Origin: Prochlorococcus sp. MIT 1314
Lineage (GTDB): Bacteria > Cyanobacteriota > Cyanobacteriia > PCC-6307 > Cyanobiaceae
DNA length: 64,000 nucleotides
Direction: 5' to 3'
Assembly: GCF_034093315.1 (NCBI RefSeq)
Contig: NZ_CP139300.1
Coordinates: forward strand, 558,001 to 622,000
Shown: one piece after another, positions 36,545 through 45,066 of the stretch
Layout: each line of letters starts with the position of its first letter
Position numbering within the stretch: position 1 is the stretch's first letter
Notes under the pieces: model-generated
What the model saw: only the letters and a program-made list of their open reading frames with translations
Database searches by the model: none
What the model was told of the DNA's origin: nothing
Position numbers and translations under genes: made by a program

Positions 36545-38377
36545 TTAATATAAAAAATTAAACTTAATACCAAATCTAAATTTCTTATTCTCAAGAAGTT
36601 GTCCAACATCTTGAATACCTGCAGCATTAGAATAATAAAAATCAACTGATTTATCTTTTGCATATGAATATCTAAATGCGTAGGAAGAATTAAAATCAGA
36701 ATTATTTTTTAATGAAGTATTTATTTCTGGGATAAATTGAAGATTTTCCAATAAATTTATATTACTTGAAATACCAAGCCCCCCAAAACTTTCCACCCCA
36801 CTGAAAAAATATTTAGGGCTTATATTTAATGCCAACCAATCATTAACTCTAAAAGTATTTATTAATTCAGAGAACATATATCCTTGATGGTTTGAACCTT
36901 CATTTCTTCCTAAAGATGTTCTTAGTGACATCCAAAAAAGATCATTCTTTTGAGGACTAAAAATTAATAGTTTACCTCCCAATCTATAATTAAAAGTATT
37001 TTCGTTTAAATATATGTTTTGCAATGAAGAATTTTCTTTATTAATTAAATTAACATCATTAAAAGACCCAGTACTTAATTCTAATTGAAATATATTAGAT
37101 AAAGAGTATCCATAAAAAGCAAATAAATTACCTTGTTCGTCATAATTTATATTTATCTGATTAACACCTCTTTCAGGGAATAGTGCATTATTGACCGTCA
37201 ATCCTCCAAAAAGTAATAAATCATTTTCTTTTTCTAGAGGCATAAATCGAGTATCAATCAATGAAGGTTGATATTTTCCACCTAAGAAATACAATGGTTT
37301 ATTATCTGAGGGAATTGTTAACAAAGAAGTAGATGGTGTACTTCCATATCCATTAGTAATTTTACCTTCAATACCAATAATAGGATTTACATTCCAATTA
37401 AACCCGTAGCTATAAATGGGAGTCCTGTGGAACTTTAGATTTTCATCGAAGCTATTATGGCCAGGACCAAATATATATGTATATGAACCTATCAATTGAA
37501 CATTAGTTGCAATATCAAAGTTTATACCTGATGCTAAAAAATAATTATTCCCGTAAAAGTTTCTCCCGATATTTTTAGCTCCCAATTTATCCGGAATAAA
37601 AGTCATTCCTGGAACAATAGAGAACTTTGTTTGATTATTTAATTGACTATTGAATGGGAGAGAAAATGAATAAATAAATTTCTGGTATCTATCTAGGCCA
37701 ACAGAATTATCGATTTCGTTATAAATACTTTTTTTATTATCACTTCCACTACTAACAACCCAATACTCTAGGGAGCTTGAGAAAGACAATGATTTTTTAA
37801 AATCTTGAGATTCTAAAATTTGATTCTTATACGCTAATGCAATGCTTGCCCAATTATTTGGAATCAATTCGCCCCTAATCAAATTATAGAGCGGATCATC
37901 AGTCTCAGATAAATAAAGTGAAAATAAAGAGTAATCACTTAAACCATAATGAAATTTAAAACCATAATTTTGATGTCCAGTTCCACCTCCTGCCCCCCCA
38001 CTAAAAGCTGAGACCAAATTACTGGAGAAAACTAAATCACCAGAATTCAGGAAATTATTTAAAGGAATATGTGGTTGTATTTCTAGTAATTCTTGTTTAT
38101 TTATTGTCTGATTTAAAAATTTAGTAGTTTCTTTTTTTGTATTAAATAAATCTTTACTTGAGTTATTCTCTATGTTGTTTAGATTCTTGCTTTCAAAATA
38201 ACTCTCATCATCATTATATGATTTCCAAATAATATTTCTCAAATTTTTTGAATTTTTGTCTTCCACCCTCTCCCATTTAATTAGAACCCCATCAGGATTT
38301 TTTTTAATTTTATCTGCTAGAACATCTATATAATTAAAAAATTGACTTAAAAGAAGTATATAAAATATTAACCTCAT
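36545..38377 (-). CDS. Predicted outer-membrane beta-barrel protein
   Basis: This 610-residue protein has a signal peptide (MRLIFYILLLSQFFNYIDVLA), a polar segment of about 90 residues, then repeated alternating strands typical of a barrel with a terminal aromatic (KFNFLY). An N-terminal barrel segment reads SNLVSAFSGGAGGGTGHQNY. No plug or POTRA domain is visible and I cannot name the family; general secretion or solute channel roles are inference. It converges with the ferredoxin gene, 12 bases apart. Confidence 0.75.
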   Translation of the reverse strand: MRLIFYILLLSQFFNYIDVLADKIKKNPDGVLIKWERVEDKNSKNLRNIIWKSYNDDESYFESKNLNNIENNSSKDLFNTKKETTKFLNQTINKQELLEIQPHIPLNNFLNSGDLVFSSNLVSAFSGGAGGGTGHQNYGFKFHYGLSDYSLFSLYLSETDDPLYNLIRGELIPNNWASIALAYKNQILESQDFKKSLSFSSSLEYWVVSSGSDNKKSIYNEIDNSVGLDRYQKFIYSFSLPFNSQLNNQTKFSIVPGMTFIPDKLGAKNIGRNFYGNNYFLASGINFDIATNVQLIGSYTYIFGPGHNSFDENLKFHRTPIYSYGFNWNVNPIIGIEGKITNGYGSTPSTSLLTIPSDNKPLYFLGGKYQPSLIDTRFMPLEKENDLLLFGGLTVNNALFPERGVNQININYDEQGNLFAFYGYSLSNIFQLELSTGSFNDVNLINKENSSLQNIYLNENTFNYRLGGKLLIFSPQKNDLFWMSLRTSLGRNEGSNHQGYMFSELINTFRVNDWLALNISPKYFFSGVESFGGLGISSNINLLENLQFIPEINTSLKNNSDFNSSYAFRYSYAKDKSVDFYYSNAAGIQDVGQLLENKKFRFGIKFNFLY

Positions 38378-38858
38378 CTCAATAATCTAATATTTTGCAT
38401 AATTCTTTTCTAAATAATAACCCTAATGAACTAAATCTATCAATTTTCAATGTCAGGTAAACTTTTAGGGGCGAATGTCGATTGGTAGAAGATTAAAATT
38501 CTCTTTGTAAATTGGGTTCCGCTAGGCACAAAATAATCTGAAATTTAAAACAATTCATAACAAACTCAGTTAAGCGAATATATGAAGTGATTACCCTACT
38601 ACTTTAGCAATCCCAACTCTCAAAAAAGGGTATTCCTAATTTTGAAACTTGTCACTATAAACTTAAAACATTCTTTTCAATTGGGAGTTAATTATAATTA
38701 AACCCTTCAACCTGTCGAAGGAGAAAGTTTTAACTGCTTTATACAAATCTCTTTACTACTGTTTACAAGACAAGCTCTAAACCATTGAAATCACTCAAGC
38801 ATTTCTTCTTTAAGTAAAGACAAATTAAAACAATTGAGGTAAAATCAAGACGAATCTA
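38378..38858. other. Gene-free 481-base spacer
   Basis: I see no convincing gene or tRNA here. A five-base-stem hairpin (CCTTC...GAAGG) lies near 38704-38721, and scattered 12-residue frames look random. It separates core genes from the carbamoyltransferase region and likely includes the latter's promoter. Confidence 0.5.
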
Positions 38859-40727
38859 ATGAAAATTATCGAAAAGCAATATATTTTAGGAATTTCATGT
38901 TTTTATCACGATAGTGCTGCCTCACTAATTTGCAACGGTGAAATTATTGCTGCAGTTCAAGAAGAGAGATTCTCAAGAAAAAAACATGATTCAAGATTTC
39001 CAATAAATGCCATTCGATACTGTCTTAAATCGCAAAAAATCGACTTAAGAAACATAAAATCCATTGTCTATTACGAGAAACCTCTCCTAACTTTTGAGAG
39101 GCTATTAGAAACCTATCTCGCAGTTGCACCCCGCGGAATACGTTCATTTATCGCAGCAATGCAAGTCTGGTTAAAAGAAAAATTATTTTTAAAATCAGAA
39201 CTTAAAAAGCAATTTAAATACTTGCAAAAAGAACTTGTACCTAATGCTGAACCTTATCTTCCAAATCTTCTATTTTCAGAGCACCATCAATCGCATGCTG
39301 CCGCTGCGTTTTATCCAAGTCCATTTGAGGAGGCAGTCGTACTTTGTATGGATGGAGTAGGTGAGTGGGCAACAACATCAAGTTGGATTGGGAAGGGTAG
39401 TAAAATTAAACCCCTTTGGGAAATAAGTTTTCCACATTCTCTAGGTCTTCTTTATTCTGCATTTACTTATTACTGTGGTTTCAAAGTGAATTCTGGTGAA
39501 TATAAATTAATGGGTCTCGCACCATATGGAGAACCCAAATACGTCAACAAGATAAAAGATCATCTTATTGATATTAAAGATGATGGCACATTTAAATTGG
39601 ATATTGATTATTTCAAGTTTCACCGTGGATTTCGTATGACAAGTAGAAAATTTTATAAACTTTTTGGGGAACCTCCAAGAGAGAGAGAAAAAGAACTCAC
39701 TCAATTTCATATGGATATAGCGGCTTCCATTCAAGTTGTTACTGAAGAAGTTGTTCTAAAAATGGCAAGATCCCTTCAAAAAGAAACAGGATTAAAACAT
39801 TTGTGTCTAGCAGGCGGAGTGGCACTGAATTGCGTTGCGAATGGAAAGTTACTTAAAGAAAAAATATTTGATGAAATTTGGATCCAACCTGCTAGTGGAG
39901 ACGCAGGCTCTTCATTAGGAGGAGCACTGATTGCATGGTATGACTATTTCAAGAAACCCAGGAAAGTTGATGAGAGTGATTCTATGAAAGGAACTTACCT
40001 TGGTTGTCAATTCTCTAATGAGGAAATTATTAGTTATTTAAAACGAATTAAAGTACCTTTTCAAAAGGTAGAAGATGAAGAACTGTTTGAAAAACTTGCT
40101 CAATTTCTTGATGAAGGGAAGGTGATTGGTTGGTTTAATGGTGCTATGGAGTTTGGACCGAGAGCACTAGGAGGTCGATCAATAATTGGCGATCCTAGGA
40201 ATCAAAAGATGCAAAGTGTAATGAATCTAAAAATAAAATATAGAGAAAGTTTTCGTCCCTTTGCTCCCTCAGTTCTAGAAGAAGATGTTGCGAATCAATT
40301 TGAAATGAATGTCAAAAGTCCTTACATGTTGTTAGTTGCCCCAATTAAAAATGAACTCTGCAAGAAAATGACAAAAGAGCAGCAAAAACTTTTTGGAATT
40401 GAAAAACTTAATATTGCAAGATCTTCTCTTCCTGCTATTACACATGTCGATTACTCAGCAAGAGTCCAAACAGTTAGTAAAAAGACTAATCCTCGCTACT
40501 TCAACTTGATAACTGCTTTTAAATATAGAACTGGATGTCCCACTATTGTTAATACTTCATTTAACGTAAGAGGAGAGCCTATTGTTTGTACCCCTCAAGA
40601 TGCATACCGCTGTTTCATGAGAACAGAAATGGATGTTCTTGTTTTACAAAATCAGCTCCTATTAAAAAGTGAGCAACCAAAAACTGAGCAGGACGAGACT
40701 TGGAAAGAAACCTTTGATTTGGATTAA
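38859..40727 (+). CDS. Carbamoyltransferase, NodU/CmcH family
   Basis: This 622-residue enzyme is of the type that transfers carbamoyl groups to hydroxyls, as NodU, TobZ or SxtI do. The N-terminal Kae1-like domain has GISCFYHDSAASLI with metal-site His, CMDGVGEWATTS and HHQSHAAAAFY; the YrdC-like half carries CLAGGVALNCVANGK, GPRALGGRSIIGDPRN and NTSFNVRGEPIVCTPQDA. It shares its final base with the next start codon (ATTAATGA), so the SxtJ-family and DUF5989-like genes are coupled. Its substrate (a sugar, glycan or small molecule) is unknown. Confidence 0.93.
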   Translation: MKIIEKQYILGISCFYHDSAASLICNGEIIAAVQEERFSRKKHDSRFPINAIRYCLKSQKIDLRNIKSIVYYEKPLLTFERLLETYLAVAPRGIRSFIAAMQVWLKEKLFLKSELKKQFKYLQKELVPNAEPYLPNLLFSEHHQSHAAAAFYPSPFEEAVVLCMDGVGEWATTSSWIGKGSKIKPLWEISFPHSLGLLYSAFTYYCGFKVNSGEYKLMGLAPYGEPKYVNKIKDHLIDIKDDGTFKLDIDYFKFHRGFRMTSRKFYKLFGEPPREREKELTQFHMDIAASIQVVTEEVVLKMARSLQKETGLKHLCLAGGVALNCVANGKLLKEKIFDEIWIQPASGDAGSSLGGALIAWYDYFKKPRKVDESDSMKGTYLGCQFSNEEIISYLKRIKVPFQKVEDEELFEKLAQFLDEGKVIGWFNGAMEFGPRALGGRSIIGDPRNQKMQSVMNLKIKYRESFRPFAPSVLEEDVANQFEMNVKSPYMLLVAPIKNELCKKMTKEQQKLFGIEKLNIARSSLPAITHVDYSARVQTVSKKTNPRYFNLITAFKYRTGCPTIVNTSFNVRGEPIVCTPQDAYRCFMRTEMDVLVLQNQLLLKSEQPKTEQDETWKETFDLD

Positions 40728-41122
40728 TGAAACAAACTCCTATTTCACCCAAAAAGCTCCGCGAATTTGGATTCCTTATTGGAATTGGATTCCCAGTTAT
40801 TATTGGATGGATAATACCTTTAATAAGTGGTCATCTATTTAGATTTTGGTCTCTATGGATAGGCATTCCATTATTTATATTGGGAATTCTTAAACCACGT
40901 TTACTTTTGTATCCTTACCAAGCCTGGATGACTATAGGTCTTGCTCTAGGGTGGATCAATAGTCGTATAATACTTGGATTAGTTTTTCTATTAGTTCTTC
41001 AACCTATTTCTATAGTTATGAAAGTATTTGGTTATGACCCTCTTAAAAAAAAGAAAAGAAATGTATTAACTTATAGGGAAATCAAAGAAAATCATAAAGT
41101 AGACTTAACGAGGATTTTTTAA
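40727..41122 (+). CDS. SxtJ-family membrane protein
   Basis: This 131-residue protein has three to four hydrophobic helices and a basic tail (KKKKRNVLTYREIKENHK). Length, gene order and character match SxtJ-type proteins found directly behind carbamoyltransferases, first named in saxitoxin clusters (sxtI-sxtJ-sxtK). It may anchor the carbamoyltransferase or its product at the membrane; that is inference. It overlaps the upstream stop by one base. Confidence 0.8.
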   Translation: MKQTPISPKKLREFGFLIGIGFPVIIGWIIPLISGHLFRFWSLWIGIPLFILGILKPRLLLYPYQAWMTIGLALGWINSRIILGLVFLLVLQPISIVMKVFGYDPLKKKKRNVLTYREIKENHKVDLTRIF

Positions 41123-41125
41123 ATT

Positions 41126-41287
41126 TTGAAAGACTTTTTAGAATTATTTAAAGATATTTGGGAATTCCTAAAAGTGAGGAAGAAATATTGGTTAGCACCT
41201 CTAATAATTACAATTGTCTTGATGGGAGCACTAATTGTATTTACTCAGGGGTCTGTTATCGCACCATTTATCTATTCTATTTTTTAA
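41126..41287 (+). CDS. DUF5989-like / SxtK-type small membrane protein
   Basis: This 53-residue protein starts at a TTG three bases after the SxtJ-like stop (MKDFLELFKDIWEFLKVRKK), with an amphipathic helix then one membrane helix (YWLAPLIITIVLMGALIVF) and a short tail. This is the usual third member of carbamoyltransferase/SxtJ cassettes. It is too short to be caught easily. Function unknown; it probably forms part of a membrane complex with the other two. Confidence 0.8.
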   Translation: MKDFLELFKDIWEFLKVRKKYWLAPLIITIVLMGALIVFTQGSVIAPFIYSIF

Positions 41288-41646
41288 CTACAGGACACGT
41301 TTAAAACAATCTAGCAATAACACATTACTTTTCTTAGCATCGATATCATTTAGAATTTTAATTGTGAATTACCAGGAGAGTTATAGGGTTAGATAATCAA
41401 TTGCTTTAAAAAGAGGTTATCGATTGAGACAAAATCAAAGTAATACAAGATTCCTAAATCCAATGTTTTCAGAAAAGTTTGAAGTTTTTCGTATTAATCC
41501 TTTTAACAAGAAAATCTAAAAATTTGAAGTTATTGTTTATCTTGGTGAAAGTTTAATTTATTGCAGCTCATAAATAAAAAGATAGATTTACTTTATAATT
41601 GAAAAAAATATCACTTTAAAAAGTTAAATTGAATTAAGGAGAATTA
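41288..41646. other. Gene-free 359-base spacer with a degraded-looking frame
   Basis: An open frame from about 41400 to 41520 encodes a basic stretch (LKRGYRLRQNQSNTRFLNP) without a canonical start except an internal TTG at 41424. It may be a remnant of an island gene or chance. Nothing else is visible. The end carries the leader of the oxygenase gene with a GGAG Shine-Dalgarno. Confidence 0.4.
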
Positions 41647-42474
41647 ATGAATAGATATGATATTTCTAGTCTCATAATTCAGAGATTTAATGAAATTGGC
41701 ATTAAGTATTTGAAAGAGAAATATGAACAATCAGGTAAAATCAACCACCTGATAATTGAAAAAGTATTGCCAAATGAACTTGCAACAAACTTAAGTGAAC
41801 ATTTTCCTCAAGAGAAAGAACTTAATCATTTAATTGGTCCTCAAGAGAATAAATACGTAGGTGTTCATTTTACTGATAAACAGAAATTAGTAGAAGAATG
41901 TATTTATGCTTTTCAAGAGGAAAATTTAATTCAAATAATTTCAGAAATTACTAATATAAAAACGTTGATTGGGGATCCAGAACTATATGCAGGAGGGATA
42001 TCTAGTATGAGTAAAGGATGTTTTCTTAATCCTCACATTGATAATTCTCATGATAGAAATATGGAAAACTTTAGAAGATTAAATCTACTTTATTATGTAA
42101 ACAATGAATGGCATCCTAAAGAAGATGGTGGTGAATTAGTGCTATATCCAAATGGGATTAAACATAAAGAGGAAGAAATTGCCTGCAATTTCAACAGACT
42201 TGTTATTATGAGGACAGATAACAGATCTTTACATGGAGTCAAAATAATCAAGTCAGAATCTCAACGTAGAAAGTGTATAAGTAACTATTATTTTTCTAAA
42301 AATTCCCCAACTGGAAAAAATTATTACCATTCAACTTCCTTTCGTGGATTCAAAAGGGAATTTGTTAAGGGTTCTTTTCTGAAACTTAATGCATTATCTC
42401 GAACATTTGCAAAAAGACTAATTCACAAACTGACAAAGTATTCAGTTTCAACTGGTTATCACAGAAAGAAATAA
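41647..42474 (+). CDS. 2-oxoglutarate/Fe(II)-dependent oxygenase (prolyl 4-hydroxylase type)
   Basis: This 275-residue protein has the Fe(II) site HxD...H: PHIDNSHD near residue 136, GGELVLYPNG following, and NRSLHGVK carrying the second His near residue 198; the downstream Arg-rich segment (SQRRKCISNYYF) would bind 2-oxoglutarate. An AAGGAG Shine-Dalgarno precedes the ATG. Neighbouring the carbamoyltransferase cassette, it might hydroxylate the acceptor that is then carbamoylated; this is inference. The C-terminal 60 residues are very basic. Confidence 0.85.
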   Translation: MNRYDISSLIIQRFNEIGIKYLKEKYEQSGKINHLIIEKVLPNELATNLSEHFPQEKELNHLIGPQENKYVGVHFTDKQKLVEECIYAFQEENLIQIISEITNIKTLIGDPELYAGGISSMSKGCFLNPHIDNSHDRNMENFRRLNLLYYVNNEWHPKEDGGELVLYPNGIKHKEEEIACNFNRLVIMRTDNRSLHGVKIIKSESQRRKCISNYYFSKNSPTGKNYYHSTSFRGFKREFVKGSFLKLNALSRTFAKRLIHKLTKYSVSTGYHRKK

Positions 42475-42830
42475 TTTATTTTAATTATTCGTGTACTTAT
42501 TTGTTTTATTAATTCAGAAAGATATTTCATAATAAAACAATCTAATCTTTAAGAATATCAGTTTTTCTTGGGTGGTGTTTGACTGTCTTGGGATTAAACT
42601 TTGTGACAAATCAATTAGTTATACCGATCATACTGGAACTTTTGACGATATCTGACGACACCTTATTTCTATAAAAAAACGAAGAGGATGAAATTAGATC
42701 TCAACATCAGTACGTAGATACAGGTCAATATAGGACTTATTTTTGAGTGATTATGATAATATCCAAAGAAATCAAAAAATTTCAGATATTGGAAAATAGA
42801 GGAAAGTCAATAAAAGTAGTGAGTTTGCAT

Positions 42831-42854
42831 AAAAAAACCCCTATTTCTAGAGGT
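42831..42854 (-). terminator. Minus-strand terminator hairpin
   Basis: On the minus strand ACCTCTA-GAAA-TAGGGGT forms a seven-base stem with one G-U pair and a GAAA tetraloop, followed by seven T. Confidence 0.6.
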
Positions 42855-43021
42855 CTTTATTGGACTTACTAAATCAAGTGTTTCCTTGTTTCCACTGTTT
42901 TAGTAAAACCACTCCTTCACACTTTTAGATTATGCCATATATTTTTTTTCGTGGGATGAGCGAATGGAATGTTACTTAACTGTCACATGTGCCAGTTGCC
43001 TATTACAGTAAATATGTCATT

Positions 43022-43051
43022 AAAAAACACCCTAATTTAGAGAGAAGGGTG
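43022..43051 (-). terminator. Minus-strand terminator hairpin
   Basis: CACCCT and AGGGTG form a six-base stem with a 12-base loop; on the minus strand six T follow. It lies about 60 bases downstream of the frameshifted gene at 43114-43333. Confidence 0.6.
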
Positions 43052-43113
43052 CTTACTTATCAGAATTAGTGTGTGAGGAGTTTCTGATGAATCTAATATA
43101 ATGCCAAAAGGTA

Positions 43114-43333
43114 TCAAATATCTAAAGTATTATTTACTAATTCTTTTTCCCAAAACAGATAAGGATTTGAAAACTGGTTTTTAGTATCTACTATTGCGAT
43201 AATTGTTGAGATCAACTTCCATAATGCAGAATGACGTTTTTTCATAATTGCTGCAAGTTTTTTTCTTGTCTTTGAGTACTTGCATTTCCAACTGCGTAAT
43301 AAATATATCGAGATCATTTTCTACTTTTGCCAT
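43114..43333 (-). pseudogene. Frameshifted small gene (possible poly-A slippage site)
   Basis: Two overlapping frames join into a sensible 72-residue protein: MAKVENDLDIFITQLEMQVL then KKLAAIMKKRHSALWKLIST and on to NTLDI. The break falls in a run of seven A (seven T at 43258-43264 on the + strand); one A fewer restores the frame. Without correction the first frame stops after about 50 residues. It is either a broken gene, a sequence error, or expressed by transcriptional slippage. No family is known to me. Confidence 0.5.
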
Positions 43334-43427
43334 TTTTTAATGAGATGCTTTATTCAAAGTTAATATTACTCAATCTTTCAACGTTACTTTAACAGATTCG
43401 ATAGGGTGGTTAAATAATAAGTGTTAT

Positions 43428-43532
43428 ATGGTATTACCTTCACCTCAAATTGCGATTGGATTACTGCTTATAAGTATCGGAATAGTAGTTACGTTTGATA
43501 TCAAAATCGATTTATTTAAAAGTAAAGAGTAA
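43428..43532 (+). CDS. Putative 34-residue single-helix protein
   Basis: This short frame (MVLPSPQIAIGLLLISIGIV then VTFDIKIDLFKSKE) has one helix and a charged tail, a layout typical of small membrane proteins. No family is recognised; chance is possible given the length. Confidence 0.38.
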   Translation: MVLPSPQIAIGLLLISIGIVVTFDIKIDLFKSKE

Positions 43533-43593
43533 AAAAAGTTGGATGCTTGGGCAAATAACTATATTAATTTAATCAAATAATAATTAATATATA

Positions 43594-44196
43594 TTAGATT
43601 AAGAATAAAAAACATCCTGCAATAAATCCACTTAAATGACCTAAAAAACTTACCTCTGGCAAAAAAGAGAAAATCAACCCAATAAGGCATATAGTCTTTA
43701 ACATTTTTTGAACTTCATAATTGGATTTTAAACCAATTTCTTTACCTAAAAAATATTTCTTTCCATGAAAAGAAGTTAATAGTAAGAATCCAAATAAAGC
43801 ATAAATTATTCCACTGAAGCCCAAAGCATAATAATTCGGATAGATATTAAAATAAGATAAGATCTTTTCGTAAATCCAGATAATAAAAAAATTTAAAAAA
43901 GAACAAATTAAAATAAATTTCAAATAAAAAAATTTGCTTTTAATTCCGAGTCTCATCAAAAAATATCTAGTGAGGATTATTCCACCAAGATTACTTAATA
44001 AATGATTCAAATCTGCATGGATTAGAATTGATGTGAAAATCCTATGGGATTGATCACTAATTAATCTTGGTACAAAGTAAAAATATTCTTTATCAACAAC
44101 TCCAATTAAATCTGTAAAAATAAAAACTGAGATTAAAAAAAATCCAGTTGCAAGGTACTGCCAATCATATTTAGATATTGAATGATTAAAAGGCAT
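43594..44196 (-). CDS. Rhomboid-family intramembrane serine protease
   Basis: This 200-residue protein has six hydrophobic helices. The rhomboid signatures are present: HADLNHLLSNLGG (H-x4-H-x3-N) in helix 2, the catalytic Ser in GFSGIIYALFG (GxSG) and the catalytic His in GHLSGFIAG. It should cleave membrane-anchored proteins within the bilayer; substrates are unknown. It is encoded in the accessory region just left of the tRNA-Ser repeats. Confidence 0.9.
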   Translation of the reverse strand: MPFNHSISKYDWQYLATGFFLISVFIFTDLIGVVDKEYFYFVPRLISDQSHRIFTSILIHADLNHLLSNLGGIILTRYFLMRLGIKSKFFYLKFILICSFLNFFIIWIYEKILSYFNIYPNYYALGFSGIIYALFGFLLLTSFHGKKYFLGKEIGLKSNYEVQKMLKTICLIGLIFSFLPEVSFLGHLSGFIAGCFLFLI

Positions 44197-44236
44197 TTTT
44201 AGTTTTAAATTAAAAGTGCTAATTATCCTATTAAAG

Positions 44237-44247
44237 CGGAGAGGGTG
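44237..44247 (+). repeat. 11-bp copy of the tRNA-Ser 3' end (candidate att core)
   Basis: CGGAGAGGGTG is identical to 45067-45077, the discriminator and 3' acceptor end of the tRNA-Ser gene, in the same orientation and 830 bases away. Short duplications of a tRNA 3' end are the usual footprint of tyrosine-recombinase integration. Confidence 0.45.
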
Positions 44248-44268
44248 TTAGTTGAGATGAATTCACTA

Positions 44269-44284
44269 GACACTCTCAGACACT
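44269..44284 (+). repeat. GACACTCTCAGACACT motif, copy 1
   Basis: This 16-mer recurs with one mismatch at 45042-45057 and with three mismatches at 44950-44965. The three copies flank the DUF805 gene and may be recombinase-binding sites. Confidence 0.5.
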
Positions 44285-44314
44285 TACTGACTCCAATATA
44301 TTTGCAAATCGTCC

Positions 44315-44345
44315 AAATTCCCCCAACATTTCCCCCAACACTTTT
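44315..44345 (+). repeat. 31-bp direct repeat, left copy
   Basis: This segment, built from two CCCCCAACA units, is identical to 44884-44914. It lies right at the 3' end of the DUF805 gene (whose stop begins at 44346). Confidence 0.8.
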
Positions 44346-44762
44346 TTAGTTATCACTATTTTTAATTAAAGAAGGTTGAATTAAAAAAGCAAAAGTCCCA
44401 ATCACAAAGGGAATACCAAGCAAAGGGATAGCACTCAAAATCTGGAATAAGAATGAAAACCAACTACTCTTACCGACATCACGCATACGACGATAATAAA
44501 TAGATAACAAACCTATGATTGCTGGGAAAAAGTAAGATAACAGAATAATACCCACGCAAAATTGCGCAAAGGTATTTGTTGTTGTTATGGAATCAAAAAT
44601 TGGTATTAATATGAATGCGATAAAGGCAAAAATAATGTAATGAGAAATAATTCCATACCAATATTCTTTACGAGTTGCTCTCCCACCAAAACGAAATGCA
44701 TTTTTAAACAATAATAAATAATAATTTTTAATTTCTTCAAATTCCTTTTGAATTTTGTTCAT
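44346..44762 (-). CDS. DUF805 family membrane protein
   Basis: This 138-residue protein has four hydrophobic helices and the DUF805 hallmarks: an N-terminal FKNAFRFGGRATRKEYWYGI segment and YYRRMRDVGKSSWFSF after helix 3. DUF805 proteins are common in bacteria, often near mobile elements or toxin-like genes, with no agreed function. The gene is bracketed by a 31-bp direct repeat (44315-44345 and 44884-44914), like a cassette. Confidence 0.88.
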   Translation of the reverse strand: MNKIQKEFEEIKNYYLLLFKNAFRFGGRATRKEYWYGIISHYIIFAFIAFILIPIFDSITTTNTFAQFCVGIILLSYFFPAIIGLLSIYYRRMRDVGKSSWFSFLFQILSAIPLLGIPFVIGTFAFLIQPSLIKNSDN

Positions 44763-44865
44763 TATTCTGATTCAAATATTTTTCAATATAAACTCAAAAT
44801 CTTTTTCTGGGAATAATTAATTTTTAGATTTAATTAAAAGTTTTTTATATTTAAAAATCGAACCC

Positions 44866-44914
44866 ATTCCCCCAACACTTTCAAAATTCCCCCAACATTT
44901 CCCCCAACACTTTT
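44866..44914 (+). repeat. CCCCCAACA array with right copy of the 31-bp repeat
   Basis: Three ATTCCCCCAACA-type units occur here; the last two, at 44884-44914, are identical over 31 bases to 44315-44345. On the minus strand the unit reads TGTTGGGGGAA. The 44763-45066 spacer contains little else apart from the GACACT motifs. Confidence 0.8.
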
Positions 44915-45041
44915 AGATAAAAAAGGTTTGATCTTCTCTGAATTAACCTGACATTATCAGACACTGTTTTTAAGAAGAAAATATAATAATTATTGCTATA
45001 GCAGGAATTTACAAAAATTTTGACTCTAACAGAATGCCTCT

Positions 45042-45057
45042 GACACTGTCAGACACT
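45042..45057 (+). repeat. GACACTGTCAGACACT motif, copy next to tRNA-Ser
   Basis: This copy lies ten bases before the tRNA 3' end and, with one flanking base pair, includes the perfect inverted repeat CTGACA-C-TGTCAG. It differs at one base from the copy at 44269-44284. Confidence 0.55.
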
Positions 45058-45066
45058 AAAAAAATC

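Larger units (their letters stand above)
42475..43113. other. Gene-free 639-base stretch with two minus-strand terminators
   Basis: No frame here looks coding on either strand. Two hairpins are visible (42831-42854 and 43022-43051), both with A runs on the left, so both terminate leftward transcription. The composition is as AT-rich as the rest. It may be remnant island DNA. Confidence 0.5.

Noticed and set aside
38859-41287. Saxitoxin biosynthesis cluster
   Set aside because: Only the carbamoyltransferase trio resembles sxt genes; sxtA, sxtG and other required genes are absent.
41424-41519. 31-residue basic frame in the island spacer
   Set aside because: It has only an internal TTG start and no recognisable protein; noted as possible remnant only.
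44866-44914. CRISPR array
   Set aside because: The CCCCCAACA units are only a few bases apart, with no regular unique spacers and no cas genes.
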